The position numbers and the translations under genes are program-made. From Dichomitus squalens LYAD-421 SS1 (Eukaryota; Basidiomycota; Agaricomycetes; Polyporales; Polyporaceae), in NCBI RefSeq assembly GCF_000275845.1, contig NW_006766911.1, positions 214,388 to 278,387 of the forward strand: a stretch of DNA of 64,000 nucleotides. Direction: 5' to 3'. The notes under the pieces were generated by a model. It had not been told where the DNA came from and did no database searches. It saw nothing but the letters and a program-made list of their open reading frames with translations. Below, in pieces: positions 36,491 through 48,286 of this stretch (position 1 is its first letter; every line of letters starts with the position of its first letter).

Positions 36491-37111
36491 TCAGAACACC
36501 AGATACGCGAGATCAGTCGACTCCCCAGTGAAGACCACGCTCCCATCCCCTTCGATCTCCTCCACGACCAGATCTACGACCGCGCATGGCAGACGCACGC
36601 ATCAGCCCCTCCCTCGCAAACGGTAAAGGTACAGAAACGTAGAACACGCATACCATAGAAGCCCTTGCTAAACTCGGGCGGGACGCTCAAGCTCGTGCTG
36701 ATGCGGTCCGGGTGCGCGTCCTCGAAGGGGACGTCGTCCGCGATGACGGCGGAGAAGGTCGAGTTCTTGAGCGTGGCGCGGACGAAGGACGTGCTCGAGG
36801 CCGTGCGGGACTGCAGCAGGACATTTCAGAACAGAAGAGCTCACTCGAGCGACTCGGAGCGACTAGAGGAGGGGGGAGACTCGACTGTACCTCGTCGGCG
36901 AACTGGAACTCGAAGGAGGTGCCGATGGGGTCGCCGGAGAGCGGGAGGATGATCGTCTGGTCCCCGCGCGCCTGCAGAGCTGTGGAACAAGAGCACCGGG
37001 TACGTCAGACGGGTATGCACTGAGCAACGAGGGGGCGAACTCACGCGTCGCGGTGGCAAGGCCGGCGCCTGCGAATACAGTGGCGGCAAGGGAGAGGACA
37101 GAGACGCGCAT
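36491..37111 (-). CDS. Small secreted protein of unknown family, copy 2
   Basis: Leader MRVSVLSLAATVFAGAGLAT, then ATPLQARGDQTIILPLSGDP-IGTSFEFQFADE, SRTASSTSFVRATLKNSTFS-AVIADDVPFE and ISTSLSVPPEFSKGFYD. It ends DLVVEEIEGDGSVVFTGEST-DLAYLVF with the TGA at 36491-36493. Four exons, about 135 residues; about two thirds of positions match copy 1. The conserved core is FQFADE-S-TA-STSFVR-TL-NSTFS and the C-terminal VVEE-GDGSV-FTGESTDLAYL. No cysteine pairs or known domain, so a globular beta-rich secreted protein is the most that can be said. Candidate effector-like or structural protein; function unknown. Confidence 0.72.
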
Positions 37112-37641
37112 TCTAATCGAATGTTCAGTAGATGGGTCCGAAAGAAGTAGAGCACCAAAAAACAAAGCAAAAACGGGACGATGAAACCGACTCAACCCTG
37201 CTCAAGGTAGATATACCTGAGCAGCCGACGGCGGCGTACTTGGGCATGTGAGGCCGTCCGCACGGCCATCATCTCGTGCGCATGCTTGACGCAGGCCAAG
37301 CAACAGACCACCACCTCTTACATGTTTTGAACCCGCGCCTCGTTCACGTATGCATCGGTGTATGGCCATCACCTGTTCGGACGGGACAACGGCGGTCGTA
37401 GGCCTCAAGCCTTTGAATTAACGTCTTGCGCTCGCTACGTATGCACCCTTTGATTGGACTGACTAGATGTGTCGAAGGAAGACCACCCGGCGGTACGCGC
37501 GAGCGGGGGTGAGACTCGCCTGTGTGATCGGCAGTCTCAGCGGTGGCCGTGGCCGCCCGGTCGGTCCCGCCGTAAGTGCGGCAGAGCATATGCAGGTATA
37601 TAGTATGTCGTGATCATGGGTATGCAAGAACGAGGTACCGT
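37112..37641. other. Intergenic between small secreted protein copy 2 and TMEM97-like gene
   Basis: No gene recognised. Confidence 0.45.
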
Positions 37642-38404
37642 CTACTCCCGCTTCTCCTTTTGTGCTCCGCTGCCAGAGCCGGTGAGCTTTTGTACGCGGA
37701 AGGCCATGTCGAACGTCATGACGAGGGGGACGAGGCAGAATGGGATATAGCTTGATAGGAGCAGGAGGCGCTGCTCAGCAGTGATCGAGATACCGCTTAG
37801 TGGGGTGGGGGATACGGGCGTGGAGAGGATGACAGCAAGGCATGGGATCGTCGTCGTCGCGGTAGATGCAGCATATATGAGCAGAAGGACATAGATGGAT
37901 GTGCTCCCTACATGGCATACAAGGGCGAGGGGCAAGTGAGGACGGCTGGATTCAGAGCATAGCTGGCTGCGACGTACCGCGCCAAAGTCCACGGAGCCCG
38001 ATGAGGAAAACAGGAACTTGAAAGAAACTGGTGATAGCGAGGGCAATAAGCAAGGAGGCGCAGTAGCAGCAAGACCGACGCTACGCACGCTTCGAGTAGG
38101 AGAAAACTCCGGAACCAGGTAAACGCCTTGAGTTGGCTCTCTCCGAAGTAGCCCATCGCGCTCCCAATCAAAGGGTCATTTGACATCTCTACGTAGAACT
38201 TGGGAAGACTAGAGATAAGTGCTGGCACCCATGCCTTGGGGTATATGGCTTGAATGTCGATGAGGAAAGTGGCAGGGAGATGGATCTAGGGGGAAGGTCA
38301 GCAACGGGCGCGCCGACGTTGCAAACCAATGATGGGACGCTCACAGCGAAGAAGAGGAAGTAGACGAGGTCGCGTGGGCGACTGGAGAGAGGCGTGCGGG
38401 TCAT
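37642..38404 (-). CDS. TMEM97 / sigma-2 receptor-like EXPERA-domain membrane protein
   Basis: About 190 residues in four exons with four membrane spans. It starts MTRTPLSSRPRDLVYFLFFA, then IHLPATFLIDIQAIYP, followed by FYVEMSNDPLIGSAMGYFGE and LKAFTWFRSFLLLEA. FFQVPVFLIGLRGLWR, STSIYVLLLIYAASTATTTI and the last span SYIPFCLVPLVMTFDMAFRV complete it. The tail QKEKRE is lysine-rich, like the ER-retention-type ends of the family. EXPERA proteins bind sterols; TMEM97 relates to cholesterol and NPC1 handling in animals. Acidic residues in the DIQAIYP and FYVEMSNDP segments match the family pattern. The start at 38404 was chosen because the membrane segment begins directly after it. Confidence 0.8.
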
Positions 38405-38827
38405 TGCGAGGATTATGGCAGTCGTAAGGAAGGCTTCAATTGCCTGCGCACACTCGGCCTGAGACTCAGAGGAGAGGCTCCACTGCCAGAAGCGGAAGCG
38501 GAAGCGCACACAAACCGAACGCGCACAGGCGTCTACACGTCGACGCGTCCGTCACACAACGTAACTTACCTCTTTCTGTCACGCGAATCGATCCGGTCCG
38601 AACGTGCTCCCAACAGCTCCTGGCGCAACATCACCCCACGGCCCGTAAAGACTCCTCACACCAAGGCTGGTAGCAACACGAAACAAGAGATTCTGTATAT
38701 GGGTTTTCTACTACATAAAGACAGATCCAATCCATACTTGGGTTAAATATTACGAGCCTGTTCAGCGATACCATACTACACTGTCTGTGTGTCGATCCCG
38801 CATTCAGCGGGAGGTGCTTGACCTCGA
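38405..38827. other. Intergenic, 420 bases
   Basis: No gene or repeat recognised. Confidence 0.45.
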
Positions 38828-39832
38828 TTAGGCGGCAACGGCCTCCTCGTCAGCGGGGGCGTCCTCGACGTTGTCGCCGCTGCTGGCCTCCTCATCGACG
38901 GGGAGCGTCACATCATCGGCGCCGTTGTTGGTCTCCTCGTCGACGCCGTTGAGTGCAGAAACCGAGAAAGCGGAGAACTTGCTGGCGGGGGCCTGGAGGA
39001 GCTTCTCGCTGTTGCCAGGGGCCGCCAGCATGAACCAGCGGCTGAACAGAAGTAGAACACGCCTCAGCACCGTGGCCGCCGCCTGACAGAGAAGGAGGCA
39101 CTCACGGAATGGGGAGGACGGCGAACCTGCCGTGGTGTTCTTCCCCGAACACGCTCAGCTTGAAGTCGATCCAGAGTGCCGCGTCGGGGTGGCGGTGGGT
39201 GCCGCCTTCGATCCAGAGGCGGACGCTCCCGTAGACCTCGGGGACGCCAATCGACATGCTGATGCCGCGGCTGCTGTGGAGGTCGCCCCTGAACGCGCCG
39301 CCCTTGACGGAGGCAAGGAGCGGGTACTTGATGCTGGCGGAGACCAGGTCGGGGAGCGAGGCGTTGACCCTGCGGATGTCGAGCTTGGTGGAGAACTAGA
39401 CGGGGTGCGGCGCGTGCGTTGTTAGCGTGCGCGGCTGCGAGTGATAGCAGCAGGATCTGGCTGGCACTGACCTCGATGGTGACGGGCCCGAGAGGGATGC
39501 CGATGCTGGTGTTGATGTACTCGGCCTTGGTGGCAAACATCGGGAACTCGGCCACGGCGAAGACGTCGTAAGTGCGCTCGGGGAGGCCCGTGATGACAGA
39601 AGTGTGGTGGATCATGAGCCACTCGTGCACATCTGGCAGGCGTTCGGCATCAGCATCCATTCGACCGTGGGGAGTTTCCAAAGTGACGAGACGCACTGAT
39701 CATCGTGGGGCAAGCCGCTGGAAGAGACCATCGTTCGTTAGCATACATCCGGCGGAATCCAAGGGAGCACTTCATACTGTATAGCTCGGGAGAGCAGGAA
39801 GTGGGAAACGTGGGCTTCGAGATGCAGGACAT
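38828..39832 (-). CDS. Uncharacterised 'VHEWLMIHH' family protein, copy A
   Basis: Five exons, about 245 residues; family not recognised. It begins MSCISKPTFPTSCSPELY, then TACPTMIN from a short exon joined to VHEWLMIHHTSVITGLPE. Then come YDVFAVAEFPMFATKAEYIN, SIGIPLGPVTIE, FSTKLDIRRVNASLPDLVSA, IKYPLLASVKGGAFRGDL, GSVRLWIEGGTHRHPDAALW and FAVLPIP. The last exon starts RWFMLAAPGNSEKLLQAPAS and ends in an acidic tail (EEASSGDNVEDAPADEEAVA). No signal peptide or membrane span, so probably cytosolic or nuclear. Alternating hydrophobic residues suggest a beta-rich fold. Intron phases match the two relatives at 42782-43720 and 58509-59433. The acidic C-terminus is peculiar to this copy. A TATA box lies about 130 bases upstream. 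Confidence 0.75.
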
Positions 39833-39962
39833 TGTGTGGTGCTGAATGAGAGTGGGGGTTGAGGAGTAGTGGGAGTAAAAGCGAAGGAGTGCGGTGAGCT
39901 GGCTAGTAGCGGGAGATTGTCCTGGTTGTGGGTTCTGCAGACGAGGTCCGTCGTCTGCCAGC

Positions 39963-39969
39963 CTTTATA
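39963..39969 (-). promoter_or_regulatory. TATA box of family copy A
   Basis: Minus-strand TATAAAG about 131 bases before the ATG. The upstream sequence between here and the ATG resembles that of copy C (shared blocks such as TTCTGCAGA, GCTGGCT and AGCGAAGGA). Confidence 0.5.
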
Positions 39970-42666
39970 GTCCCAGCTCGACCACTGAAACAATTCTCGG
40001 CAAGTGTTAGCTGCTAGTACAGGCAAGGGCTCCGGAGGCAGCGGACGCCGCGTTGACAGCAGACTAATGTCCGTTCTGTGTACGAGTGAATTGAGACCGA
40101 TAACTCATCGACAGGATCACGTCGGACGTACCGCACTTTGAGACCTCCGGCTGCGAGACGCGCTGGGCAGGAGGGCGAAGTGGCTCTTTTTGGTGTGGCT
40201 AAGGGACTCGCATACTAGCGGAGCGGGACTTATACCTCGATAGACAGGAACCGTGTGTCCAAGGGCCATGCTGTCTGGCAGGCTCTATGGTTCCGCTAGT
40301 CCATAACCAGTTCTCCCGCAATTCACAGCCGGGTTCGACGCTCACAATCAGAAAGTCGTTTCCTAAAGCAAGGATACAAACGGCGCACCCATATTCACAG
40401 CGGTATGCCCGAGTGATGCGGGAAAAGGTACGCATGGAGCCGTTGGCGCTTTCCTGTGCAAAATTGAGCACAGAGGTTGACGTGCAGGTACTCGAACCTA
40501 CGTCAAATGAACTTCTACACCAAAGCCATCCATCCCGTCTCATCCGAGGTCGGATGTCGCGAGGTAATCTGGGGGGAGATTTTCAACACCCTCGACGGGA
40601 CCACAAGCCTCAGGACTATGTAGAATCCGCATAGGACAAGATACGGTCAGTAACGGTTGCATCATGTGCGGGGCAGAACAAGGATGTTGGATTCTGGCAG
40701 TTTCACAGGCGCGCAGGCGGGCGGCGCTTCTGGAGGAACCGATTGGCCCTGGGCGCCTCATCCGATCCGGTTCGACTCCTACCGGAGAGTTCAGGCCCAG
40801 GGACGACGTCCTCGGGTTAGAATCGACCCATGACCTTAACTGAAACTCTCGTGGGCTTGTAGAATCGACTTTGTGCGTATGTTCTCCTTGCAGTATGCGG
40901 AACAGCTGAACATGGACATGTATTACACGAAGTCGTTCCAGATTATGAAAAGCGTGATGCTGCGGCACTGCGGGACTAGACGTACTACAGTTGGGTCGTC
41001 TACCGAGCAACGAATGTGCCGGCGCAAGAGGCGAGGGCTGACACAAGCCATTGTCATTGGCGACATGGTCCTCCATCTGCAAAACTCCCTACTAGCAGGC
41101 GCAGTGAGACATACTACTACAGAGTCAATATCGTTGTAGCCCTCTACCATTCGCTGCTGCAAGGGCCTGTATTCGGCCAGATGTACGTATCGCCGTCGAG
41201 ACTGACAGATAGGTACGTTTCAAATTCCCTTTCATTTCACTCAAGGTTCGGGGTCAGCTGCTCTCCGTTCGGTGCTCACAATCCCGGATCTGTCGTTCTA
41301 GTCAATTCGACAGCAAATTCCGATAACGGACAGTATATCGGAGGCGAGAGGCCTCGACTCGGTGGTATTCTAGATCCCTGCCCATTGGCATCGTAGTCTC
41401 ATATGAAGATGCACGATCTACCAATTCGCTCCACTTGGCGGGTAGCCACGTCGCATCCTCTAGGGAAGTTCGCTTATATCCCCCACCGCTCTCCCTCTGT
41501 GACAGACTGTAGCCTACGTACGACATGGCACCGGCGCACACAAGCTATCGCGCCTACGACAACCTTCGCCGCCCAGTAACAAGACCGGGAACCACAACTG
41601 TGGGTCCAAGTCGTATAATGATGAGGTATGTCCATTCCATGCCTGTTTCACGTCACTTGTCATTACGTTCCAAATGCTAACGACATCCGAGGTACAGGGC
41701 TAATCGAGTTCGTCCTGTTCGTTCTTCCGGTCGTTCACATTGGAATATCACCAGAAAAAAATTGAAACTAGGAGGCCACATCATTGACTCAGATCCCAGG
41801 ATCGATGTGCAAACTGAAATATCAAGTCCTGAAATCCTCAATCCTGGCCTGGCTATATGTGCAGCCAACCACTCGTGCGTTATATCTTCGTCAGTATTGA
41901 TACGCAACACGACGACGTTTGAAGCCGCTTTGCAACTGTGTGTGGTGCACTCACCAAGCGTCTGCCAGTGTTAGGTCGTGGAAAGAGTCATCGGTGCGTG
42001 CGTGGCTCCCCAATTCGGTGTATCCCTGTTACATGACGCGACCGTGAGACCCTCTCTGCGAATTTGGCCAGCATGTACATACAGTTCCCGGAGATGTCGG
42101 GGGCACAAGAAATCCGGACGACCCCTGATCCTGACGTGAGATTCCATCCGAAGTCTAGTCCTGCCTTCCTACTTGTCTATCTCCAATCTTCAGCGCCTTC
42201 AGGTTCCGCTTGTGTGCTGTGTTTCTCTGGGTCCACGTCCATGCTCTTGGCTTCAGTTGCGTAGAACCTTTGGTACTTGTACTCTGTCTGGGGGCCACCT
42301 ACCTGACCCACTGGCATACGTCTGTTCGGGCGTTTGGTGACCTGAGAGCAGTTATACTAATATCTGCGCACAGGAGGTCACCAGTCCGCGCAAAGAGCGC
42401 TTCCCGGCCTTCGCGTAAAGTGAGGTGAACATACTTGACCCCCTGAACAACGCTGAATGCGGCCAAAACGCTTCCGTCATTAGCGCGTCTCTTTGCCGGC
42501 AGTCTGAAGGTGCGGTACATCCTTCACGGGATTGTTGACGCACGGCTTCGCGGGAATGACCACGTCCTGCTATCAGAACATTACTCGCCGCGTTGCCGCA
42601 TCATCACCACCTCGTGATGTCAGCTGCTACAGCATGCAGAGGATAGTTCTAAACGCCGAATGAACG
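39970..42666. other. Intergenic between divergent family copies A and B, 2.7 kb
   Basis: No gene supported on either strand. Open frames of 80-180 codons here (for example minus 40540-41082) have no domain and no spliced partner. Confidence 0.5.
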
Positions 42667-42672
42667 TATAAG
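42667..42672 (+). promoter_or_regulatory. TATA-like element of family copy B
   Basis: TATAAG about 112 bases before the ATG at 42782, similar spacing to copies A and C. Confidence 0.45.
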
Positions 42673-42781
42673 AGCTGGCCGACGACGCACTTCATCTACA
42701 GAAACAACTGAGAGTATCTCGAGCATAGCACACTCCTTACAGCTGTATTCTCCCGTCTCCACACTCACTCGTTACATCACA

Positions 42782-43720
42782 ATGGCCTGCATCTTGAAGC
42801 CCACTATGCCTACCTCCTGCTCTCCTGAGCTTTATGGTATAGTCATCTCCTCGAAGCTTACTCAGGGCATGCTAACGAATGTCCTATCCAGTGACTTGCC
42901 CCACGTTGATCAGTGCGTCTCATGATTGAATGCCGTTGAGCCAGCCAGCAGCTGACGGTCCTCAAGATGTGCATGAATGGCTCATGATCCACCACACCAT
43001 CATCACCTCCAAGGACTGCCCCGGTGGCAAGTATGACGTCTTCGCCGTCGCCGAGTTCCCGATCTTCGCCGCCAAGGCGGGGTACATTAGCATCAGCATT
43101 GGCATCCCTCTCGGGCCCGTTACCGTTGAAGTGCGCTCACTCCAACTTGCCATCTTTTGGCCATCTTATGGGGCGGATTGCTCACAATTCAAGTAGTTCT
43201 CGACTAAGCTCGACATCCGCCAGAACTGCACAACCCACCTCGACTTGGTCACCGCCAACATCAAGTACCCGCTCCTGGCCTCCGTCAAGGGCGGCACATT
43301 CAAGGGAGACCTCCACTGCGACTGCGGCATTGAAATGTCGATTGGGGTCCCCAAGATTCACGGTAGTGTTCGCCTGTGGATCGACGGCGGCGACCACTGC
43401 CACCCCGACGCGTCGCTCTGGATCGACTTTGACCTTACGGTCTTCGATGTCGCGTATATGGGCAAGTTCGCTGTCCTCCCCATCCCGTGAGTTCTCCGTT
43501 CTGCCTACCTTGCACGCCTACATACAAGGCGTGCCTCCTGATCAGTCCCTGGTTCATCTCGGTGGCGAACAGTAACCAGCTCCTCGAGGCGCCCGCTGGG
43601 AAGATATCTACCTCACCATCCCCCTCAATCAGCGTAAACAACAAGACGAACAATGTCACCAACATCGTGACGCCCCCCGCTGTTGATTTTCCCGTTGTGG
43701 CCGAATCGACCTCGAGCTAG
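42782..43720 (+). CDS. Uncharacterised 'VHEWLMIHH' family protein, copy B
   Basis: Start MACILKPTMPTSCSPELY, joined to VTCPTLIN and VHEWLMIHHTIITSKDCPGG. Then KYDVFAVAEFPIFAAKAGYI, SIGIPLGPVTVE, FSTKLDIRQNCTTHLDLVTA, IKYPLLASVKGGTFKGDLHC and GSVRLWIDGGDHCHPDASLW. After FAVLPIP the last exon gives PWFISVANSNQLLEAPAGKI, an Asn-rich stretch (SVNNKTNNVTNIV) and the stop at 43718-43720. About 235 residues, five exons. It is head-to-head with copy A, 2.95 kb apart. It has more Cys/His in the centre (HCDCG, DHCHPD) than copy A, which might bind metal; that is inference. No signal peptide. Function unknown. Confidence 0.77.
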
Positions 43721-44107
43721 GCTCGAATGGCCAGGAGCTCAGCTCCTGTCTCGTCTTTCGAATGGTCTCGCAGCTATGGCTCGCTCATATTTTGCAATGT
43801 GTCTGTGAGGTTCGAGAAAACCCATACATTCCTTTTGACCGGTCGTTTATTGTGTATTCCGCTTACCTCAGTAGCAATCTAATATTTTCGCGAAATTGGC
43901 AACTTGTCTGTACGCACCTTGACCTGGAAATGTTATATTAGGTCCCCGAGTATTCGTGGTGAACTCGGCCCTTCCACTTATGCCTGGAACATACGGTGGA
44001 AGACTAGCATCCACGGCACTTGCAAAACATCCTGGTTGGCAACTCCCGAGCTAAGTTCCATAGGCGCCGTCGATACAATTGCATGGCACAGATCATGTCA
44101 GGGGCTT
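43721..44107. other. Intergenic, convergent 3' ends
   Basis: About 390 bases between copy B and the methyltransferase; no gene seen. Confidence 0.5.
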
Positions 44108-45426
44108 CTATTCGTATGTCCCAATCCAAACTTCTACCGGCTCTCGCCCAGCGCCAATCCTTTCTCCGACCTTCTCGAACGAGACACCGATAGTTTTGGT
44201 CATGTCCCACAACGTCCTCTCCTCTGGATCACGTTCCTTATATCCAAGCAGGAAGATCGGCGGATGGTCTGGTGGGCTCAAACGGAGCAGGGAAGAGAGC
44301 GTGCGCACGAGCGCGGGGAAGGACGCGGTGTTGTACGTGACGTCGGCCATGACAATGATGTCGAACCCGCCCTCGATGGCGAGGACTTCGCTCGGGAGTG
44401 CTTCCTCGTCCCAGTCCAGCGCTAGCGATTGTGGTCGGAAGGCACCTTTGAAGAGCGTGCCATTGGTGGAGACGTTGTGCGCAAGCAGGGGAAGAGCTGA
44501 GTCTGTCAAAGCATGCTCAGTGTGCGTAGATCGTTGAGTGCTGTCGCCTTACCGAGATCTGTCATGAGTATGCATCCATCGCCGTCGGTGGACTGGGCCG
44601 ATCGCAATGCGCTAAGCGTCAGAGAGACGATGCCTGTCCCTGCACCTTTACGATCCGCTGTTTAAGCGATGCTTGCCATCAACGTAGTGTAGTCTGCGCT
44701 GACCAAGTTCCACGACTCTGCATCTCGCAGAAGAAAAAAGTGCGTCCCGTGCGCGAGCGACGAGGAGATGCTCCCCGTTTGTAGAAGCAATCTGGTGGGC
44801 CATCTCGACTAGCCAAGAGCTCAGTCCTATACCGCTATCCCACACTTTCTGCGCGAAGCGTCTACGAAATTAGCTGTGTGAGGACGGAAAGCACGAAGCG
44901 ATGGCATGCATACCTTGTCCAGGTCAAATGACGTCTGCTCACGGATCGTGAGGAAGCCGTCCTTCTCAGGTTGCAAAGGGACGCGGTATACACGCTCAAT
45001 GGACTGCTGCTTCTCCGTATGTGGTCCCGCGCGGGCGCGCGAGCTTAAGACGATGGGCATAGATATGACCGGAAACGGCTTCTCCCCCACGTCGCGCGCT
45101 GCAAGATTGATGATATGCGACCGCGCGTGCTGCCTTGTGGTCAGGACTAGTCTATACGACTGCCCATCTCGTGCGCGAGGAGGCAGTGGGACGGAGAACT
45201 CTTTGAAGTTGCTTGACCGCCATACGGTCAACTTTTGGGGCGATGTGATGCTCGGATACGGTTCGAAAAAGTATGAGTTTACGAGCGACCACGAGTAGTA
45301 TATGTCCTCCTCTCCGGTGAACTCTTCTGTTCGGAGATCGTTTGCAAGCTGTGGCGTGAAGGTCACAGGGCCGGCTGGAGATACCTGGGTGGGCGGGGGT
45401 CGCAAGAAGAATACGTAGTTGAACAT
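44108..45426 (-). CDS. METTL21-like protein lysine methyltransferase (seven-beta-strand family 16)
   Basis: About 385 residues in four exons. Long N-terminal region MFNYVFFLRPPPTQVSPAGP, then DIYYSWSLVNSYFFEPYPSI, PVISMPIVLSSRARAGP and QTSFDLDKVWDSGIGLSSWL. The last of these is the W-x-SGI-LS-WL signature that precedes the AdoMet site. Motif I is GAGTGIVSLTLSAL, then MTDLDSALPLLAHNV, the acidic LALDWDEEAL, and the post-II motif DIIVMADVTYN (Dx-x-Y type). The end is EPVEVWIGTYE. This order is typical of METTL21/EFM enzymes that methylate lysines on translation factors or chaperones. The target here is unknown. It diverges from the rhomboid gene with 157 bases between starts. Confidence 0.82.
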
Positions 45427-45583
45427 GCCTCCTTGCCTTCGTTCCTTGAATGCATCCGCGTCGAAGGAAGCCCCGGCAGGGAGAGTGCGTGGCTGCTCGG
45501 CGAGTGGGAACGTGTACGCGGACAGTCGACGACGGCGAGAGCGAAAAGCAAGATGCGCGCCTGGCGTCGCCGCAGCCGCCCGA
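45427..45583. promoter_or_regulatory. Shared divergent promoter of the METTL21-like gene and the rhomboid protease
   Basis: 157 bases separate the two ATGs. No TATA box is seen. Transcription start regions of both genes must overlap or lie very close. Confidence 0.5.
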
Positions 45584-47255
45584 ATGCTTTGGACTCTACG
45601 CTCATCCCGCACCTGGTCGCTACCATGTCGCTCGACACGACGCTCCTTTTCATTCACCCCTAATCCTCGACTACCGCGCTTCGCAGATGGCACTCTCCCA
45701 AAAGCGCCGCTGTTCAGGGAGGAGGTCGCGAAGGCGAAGCCCTTTCCATCCTTCACTGAAGCCGTGCGCAAGCCACCCATACGGAACCAGGTATTGGTAA
45801 GAGCCTCCTCCCACGTCTCAATTATGCCTTCACTGACCAACGGCTCAGTTCGTGGTTGCGGGCACTGTCGGTGCATTAGTGGTGGGGGCACACTTGACGA
45901 ACTACGAGTTGTTCAAGTGGTGGGCGTACTTGAGGGCATCCCCCCAGGGAGGGTACGACAAGAGCAGACCACCAACTTCTGAGGAGCTGGCGCGGATTAA
46001 GTACTTCACATTTGGACGAGTGGGTCTCTGGCTATCTTTCTTGCACATGTGTGTTGACTATACGCGCCCTCAAGCATCTGCAAACCGGACTTGCCAACCT
46101 AAAGTCGTCGGTCGATCAGCTTCCCGAGACTATGAAGGCGGTGATCAGCTGGTCATACGTTCAAGTGTTCCAGCCAATTCTGAACGCGACGGAAGGCAAG
46201 CGCATGTGCTGGGCGATTGGTGCAGTGAATGTCGCTGTATGGGTCGCATGGCGTATTCCTCGATGGGGACCAGTCATGTTGCGGAGCTTCGCGCATAATC
46301 CCCTATCTGGGCGTTCGTACACGCTCTTCACGAGCATGTTCAGGTGCGTCCACTTTGACTTCGATGTGCTGAGCATGCGTGAATGCTGACGATGTCCTGT
46401 CAGCCACGAGAACTTCTTTCACCTTTTGTTCAACTGTATGGCTCTTGCGAGCTTCGGTTAGTGCCTTGTACGTCTCTACACTCTTGGCTTGCTCATTCTC
46501 GTCTGCATCCCAGGCGCAGCTGCAAGTCAACAGCTGATAGCACAGTTCAAGAAGGTCGAGCAAGAGCACGGAGCGCTTTCGGAACCCTCACCCAAGTGGC
46601 ATTTACTCGCACTTTTCATCTCCGGTGTGTACCTTTCTTATCCAGCTATCAACCTCGCTGATCATCCATTCTGTTCCAGCTGGCCTCTTTTCTGGTCTCG
46701 TCTCCCATATTGGTCACACCAGATGGCAATATCCGCGACTCATTGCTCGCTTGAGGAACGCGACCACAACTCCGTCCACCTCTTCCAGCTTCAGTCTCAA
46801 GTCATCTGCATCCACGGCGCTTACAAAAGCCGATACTGCTGTCGCCGCGGCCGGTAAGGCGGCTACAGAGGGGACGTCATCCCTTGGCTCATCCGGAGCA
46901 ATATATGCGTTATTCGCCATAACAGCACTCGGCTACCCCGATGCTGAGATTACTCTGGTCATTCCGCCATACTTTCCGATCAATATCCAGACAGGATTCT
47001 TCGCTCTGGTTGCGATCGACACTCTTGGCGTACTGCGTGGATGGAGGTGAGCTGTTTGATGTCTATGGGGGTGCGATAGGCCGTAGCTGATCCCGTGCCC
47101 CTCGCAGATTCTTGGATCACTTCGCTCACCTAGGCGGCGCACTGTTCGGCGCGTTCTGGTACAAGTACGGCGCGGAGATCTGGTTTTCGATACGGCTGTG
47201 GGACCTCCCTACTGCGTTCTATCTCCATGGGCATGGGCTTTCGTTAAGGCAGTGA
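45584..47255 (+). CDS. PCP1: Mitochondrial rhomboid protease (PCP1/PARL type)
   Basis: Intramembrane serine protease of the mitochondrial inner membrane, which processes proteins such as Mgm1 and cytochrome c peroxidase in yeast. The N-terminus is Arg-rich and presequence-like ([20 protein letters not shown]). Spans follow: [20 protein letters not shown], then [20 protein letters not shown], the [19 protein letters not shown] loop and [20 protein letters not shown]. The catalytic Ser lies in [17 protein letters not shown] and the catalytic His in [15 protein letters not shown]. About seven exons, stop at 47253-47255. An Ala/Ser/Thr-rich insert ([20 protein letters not shown]) separates two spans, as in other fungal Pcp1 proteins. 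The ATG at 45584 was chosen because the presequence begins there; the frame upstream overlaps the antisense methyltransferase exon. Confidence 0.88.
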
Positions 47256-48286
47256 TGCCGTTCATGAGCCTCTTGTCGCCAACGCTATCTGCAGCTTTGC
47301 ATCTATCATACAGACCTCTTGTAGTTGTCACATCAGCATCGGCACCCCCGCTCTAATTCACTAGGCATTCCTGCGTTATCGCATCGGTGTCTCAGACACC
47401 ATTCTCCATATGATGCATACTTCTTAGGGACTTGAACTCGAGGAGGATGTGCAACAGGTAATATCTGCTATACACCCAGACGATCCGCCGTTGGGTTTTG
47501 AGCAGTCATCGAACCTTCGCACTTCTGATGACTGATTTGTAGGAAATCAACGTCCTCACTGTCAAACGTCTTGCGCATAGCTCATGAAGGCAACGTCCCG
47601 CCACATGTGCTCCGGATCCTGCATCGTTCCACATCTTAATGCACCGGTACCGTCCGGAGGCTAAAGCGTCACGCATCATACACGATTGCAATCTAGGTCC
47701 ACGAGTCCACAGATCCCTAATTCAGGACTCAGAATTTGTTGAACAGTGTCCTTGGATAGTTCAGGACTACATAAGCTATGTTTTGTGGGGACTTGGCTAT
47801 CTCTCGATGTCATTCAAGTTTGCCTACGGACCAATGATGTTGAACCTCCCCTATCAGGGAATTACGGGTTTTGTTGGAACCATTAGACATCTGATGGGTG
47901 GTGATCGTCATATTATTGTGGCATTTGGCCCCAATGTCATAACGTCCACCGAGAATGCGTGGGCGAAGTCAATGTCAGGATCAGACGTTCACGTGCCTGT
48001 GGTATATACATACATAGCGGTGACCCTGGTCCCTGGACCCTGGTTGACCCGAGCCATCGCCTTCCCACACATCACGATCTCTCACCTGCACACTACAAGC
48101 TGTTTTACCAAACAGTCATTTCGTCTGGAGTCTGCGTTACATTCAACGGCTGCGTAGCTCGCAAGGCAAAGTCGACTATCATTGCCTTCGGGAGAGACGG
48201 GTAAGGATGCAATTTAATTGTAAAGTCAACTTCAGTGATCATTGGCCGCTGGTCTGATGAAGCATTAGGTGCTCTCCTCATAACCG
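47256..48286. other. Intergenic, 1 kb
   Basis: A plus-strand open frame at 47639-48157 has no recognisable domain; otherwise nothing seen. Confidence 0.45.

Noticed and set aside
40767..40785. T-arm-like sequence CCGGTTCGACTCCTACCGG
   Set aside because: The loop is 9 nt, and no acceptor, D or anticodon arms can be drawn around it, so it is not a tRNA.
40540..41082. 180-codon minus-strand open frame
   Set aside because: Proline- and Arg-rich random-looking composition, no domain, no introns or promoter signals.
45419..45583. Extension of the rhomboid reading frame upstream of 45584
   Set aside because: This part is antisense to the first methyltransferase exon, and the Arg-rich presequence begins at the 45584 ATG.
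47639..48157. 172-codon open frame on the plus strand
   Set aside because: No domain, signal, splice partner or paralogue; composition is not like the neighbouring genes.
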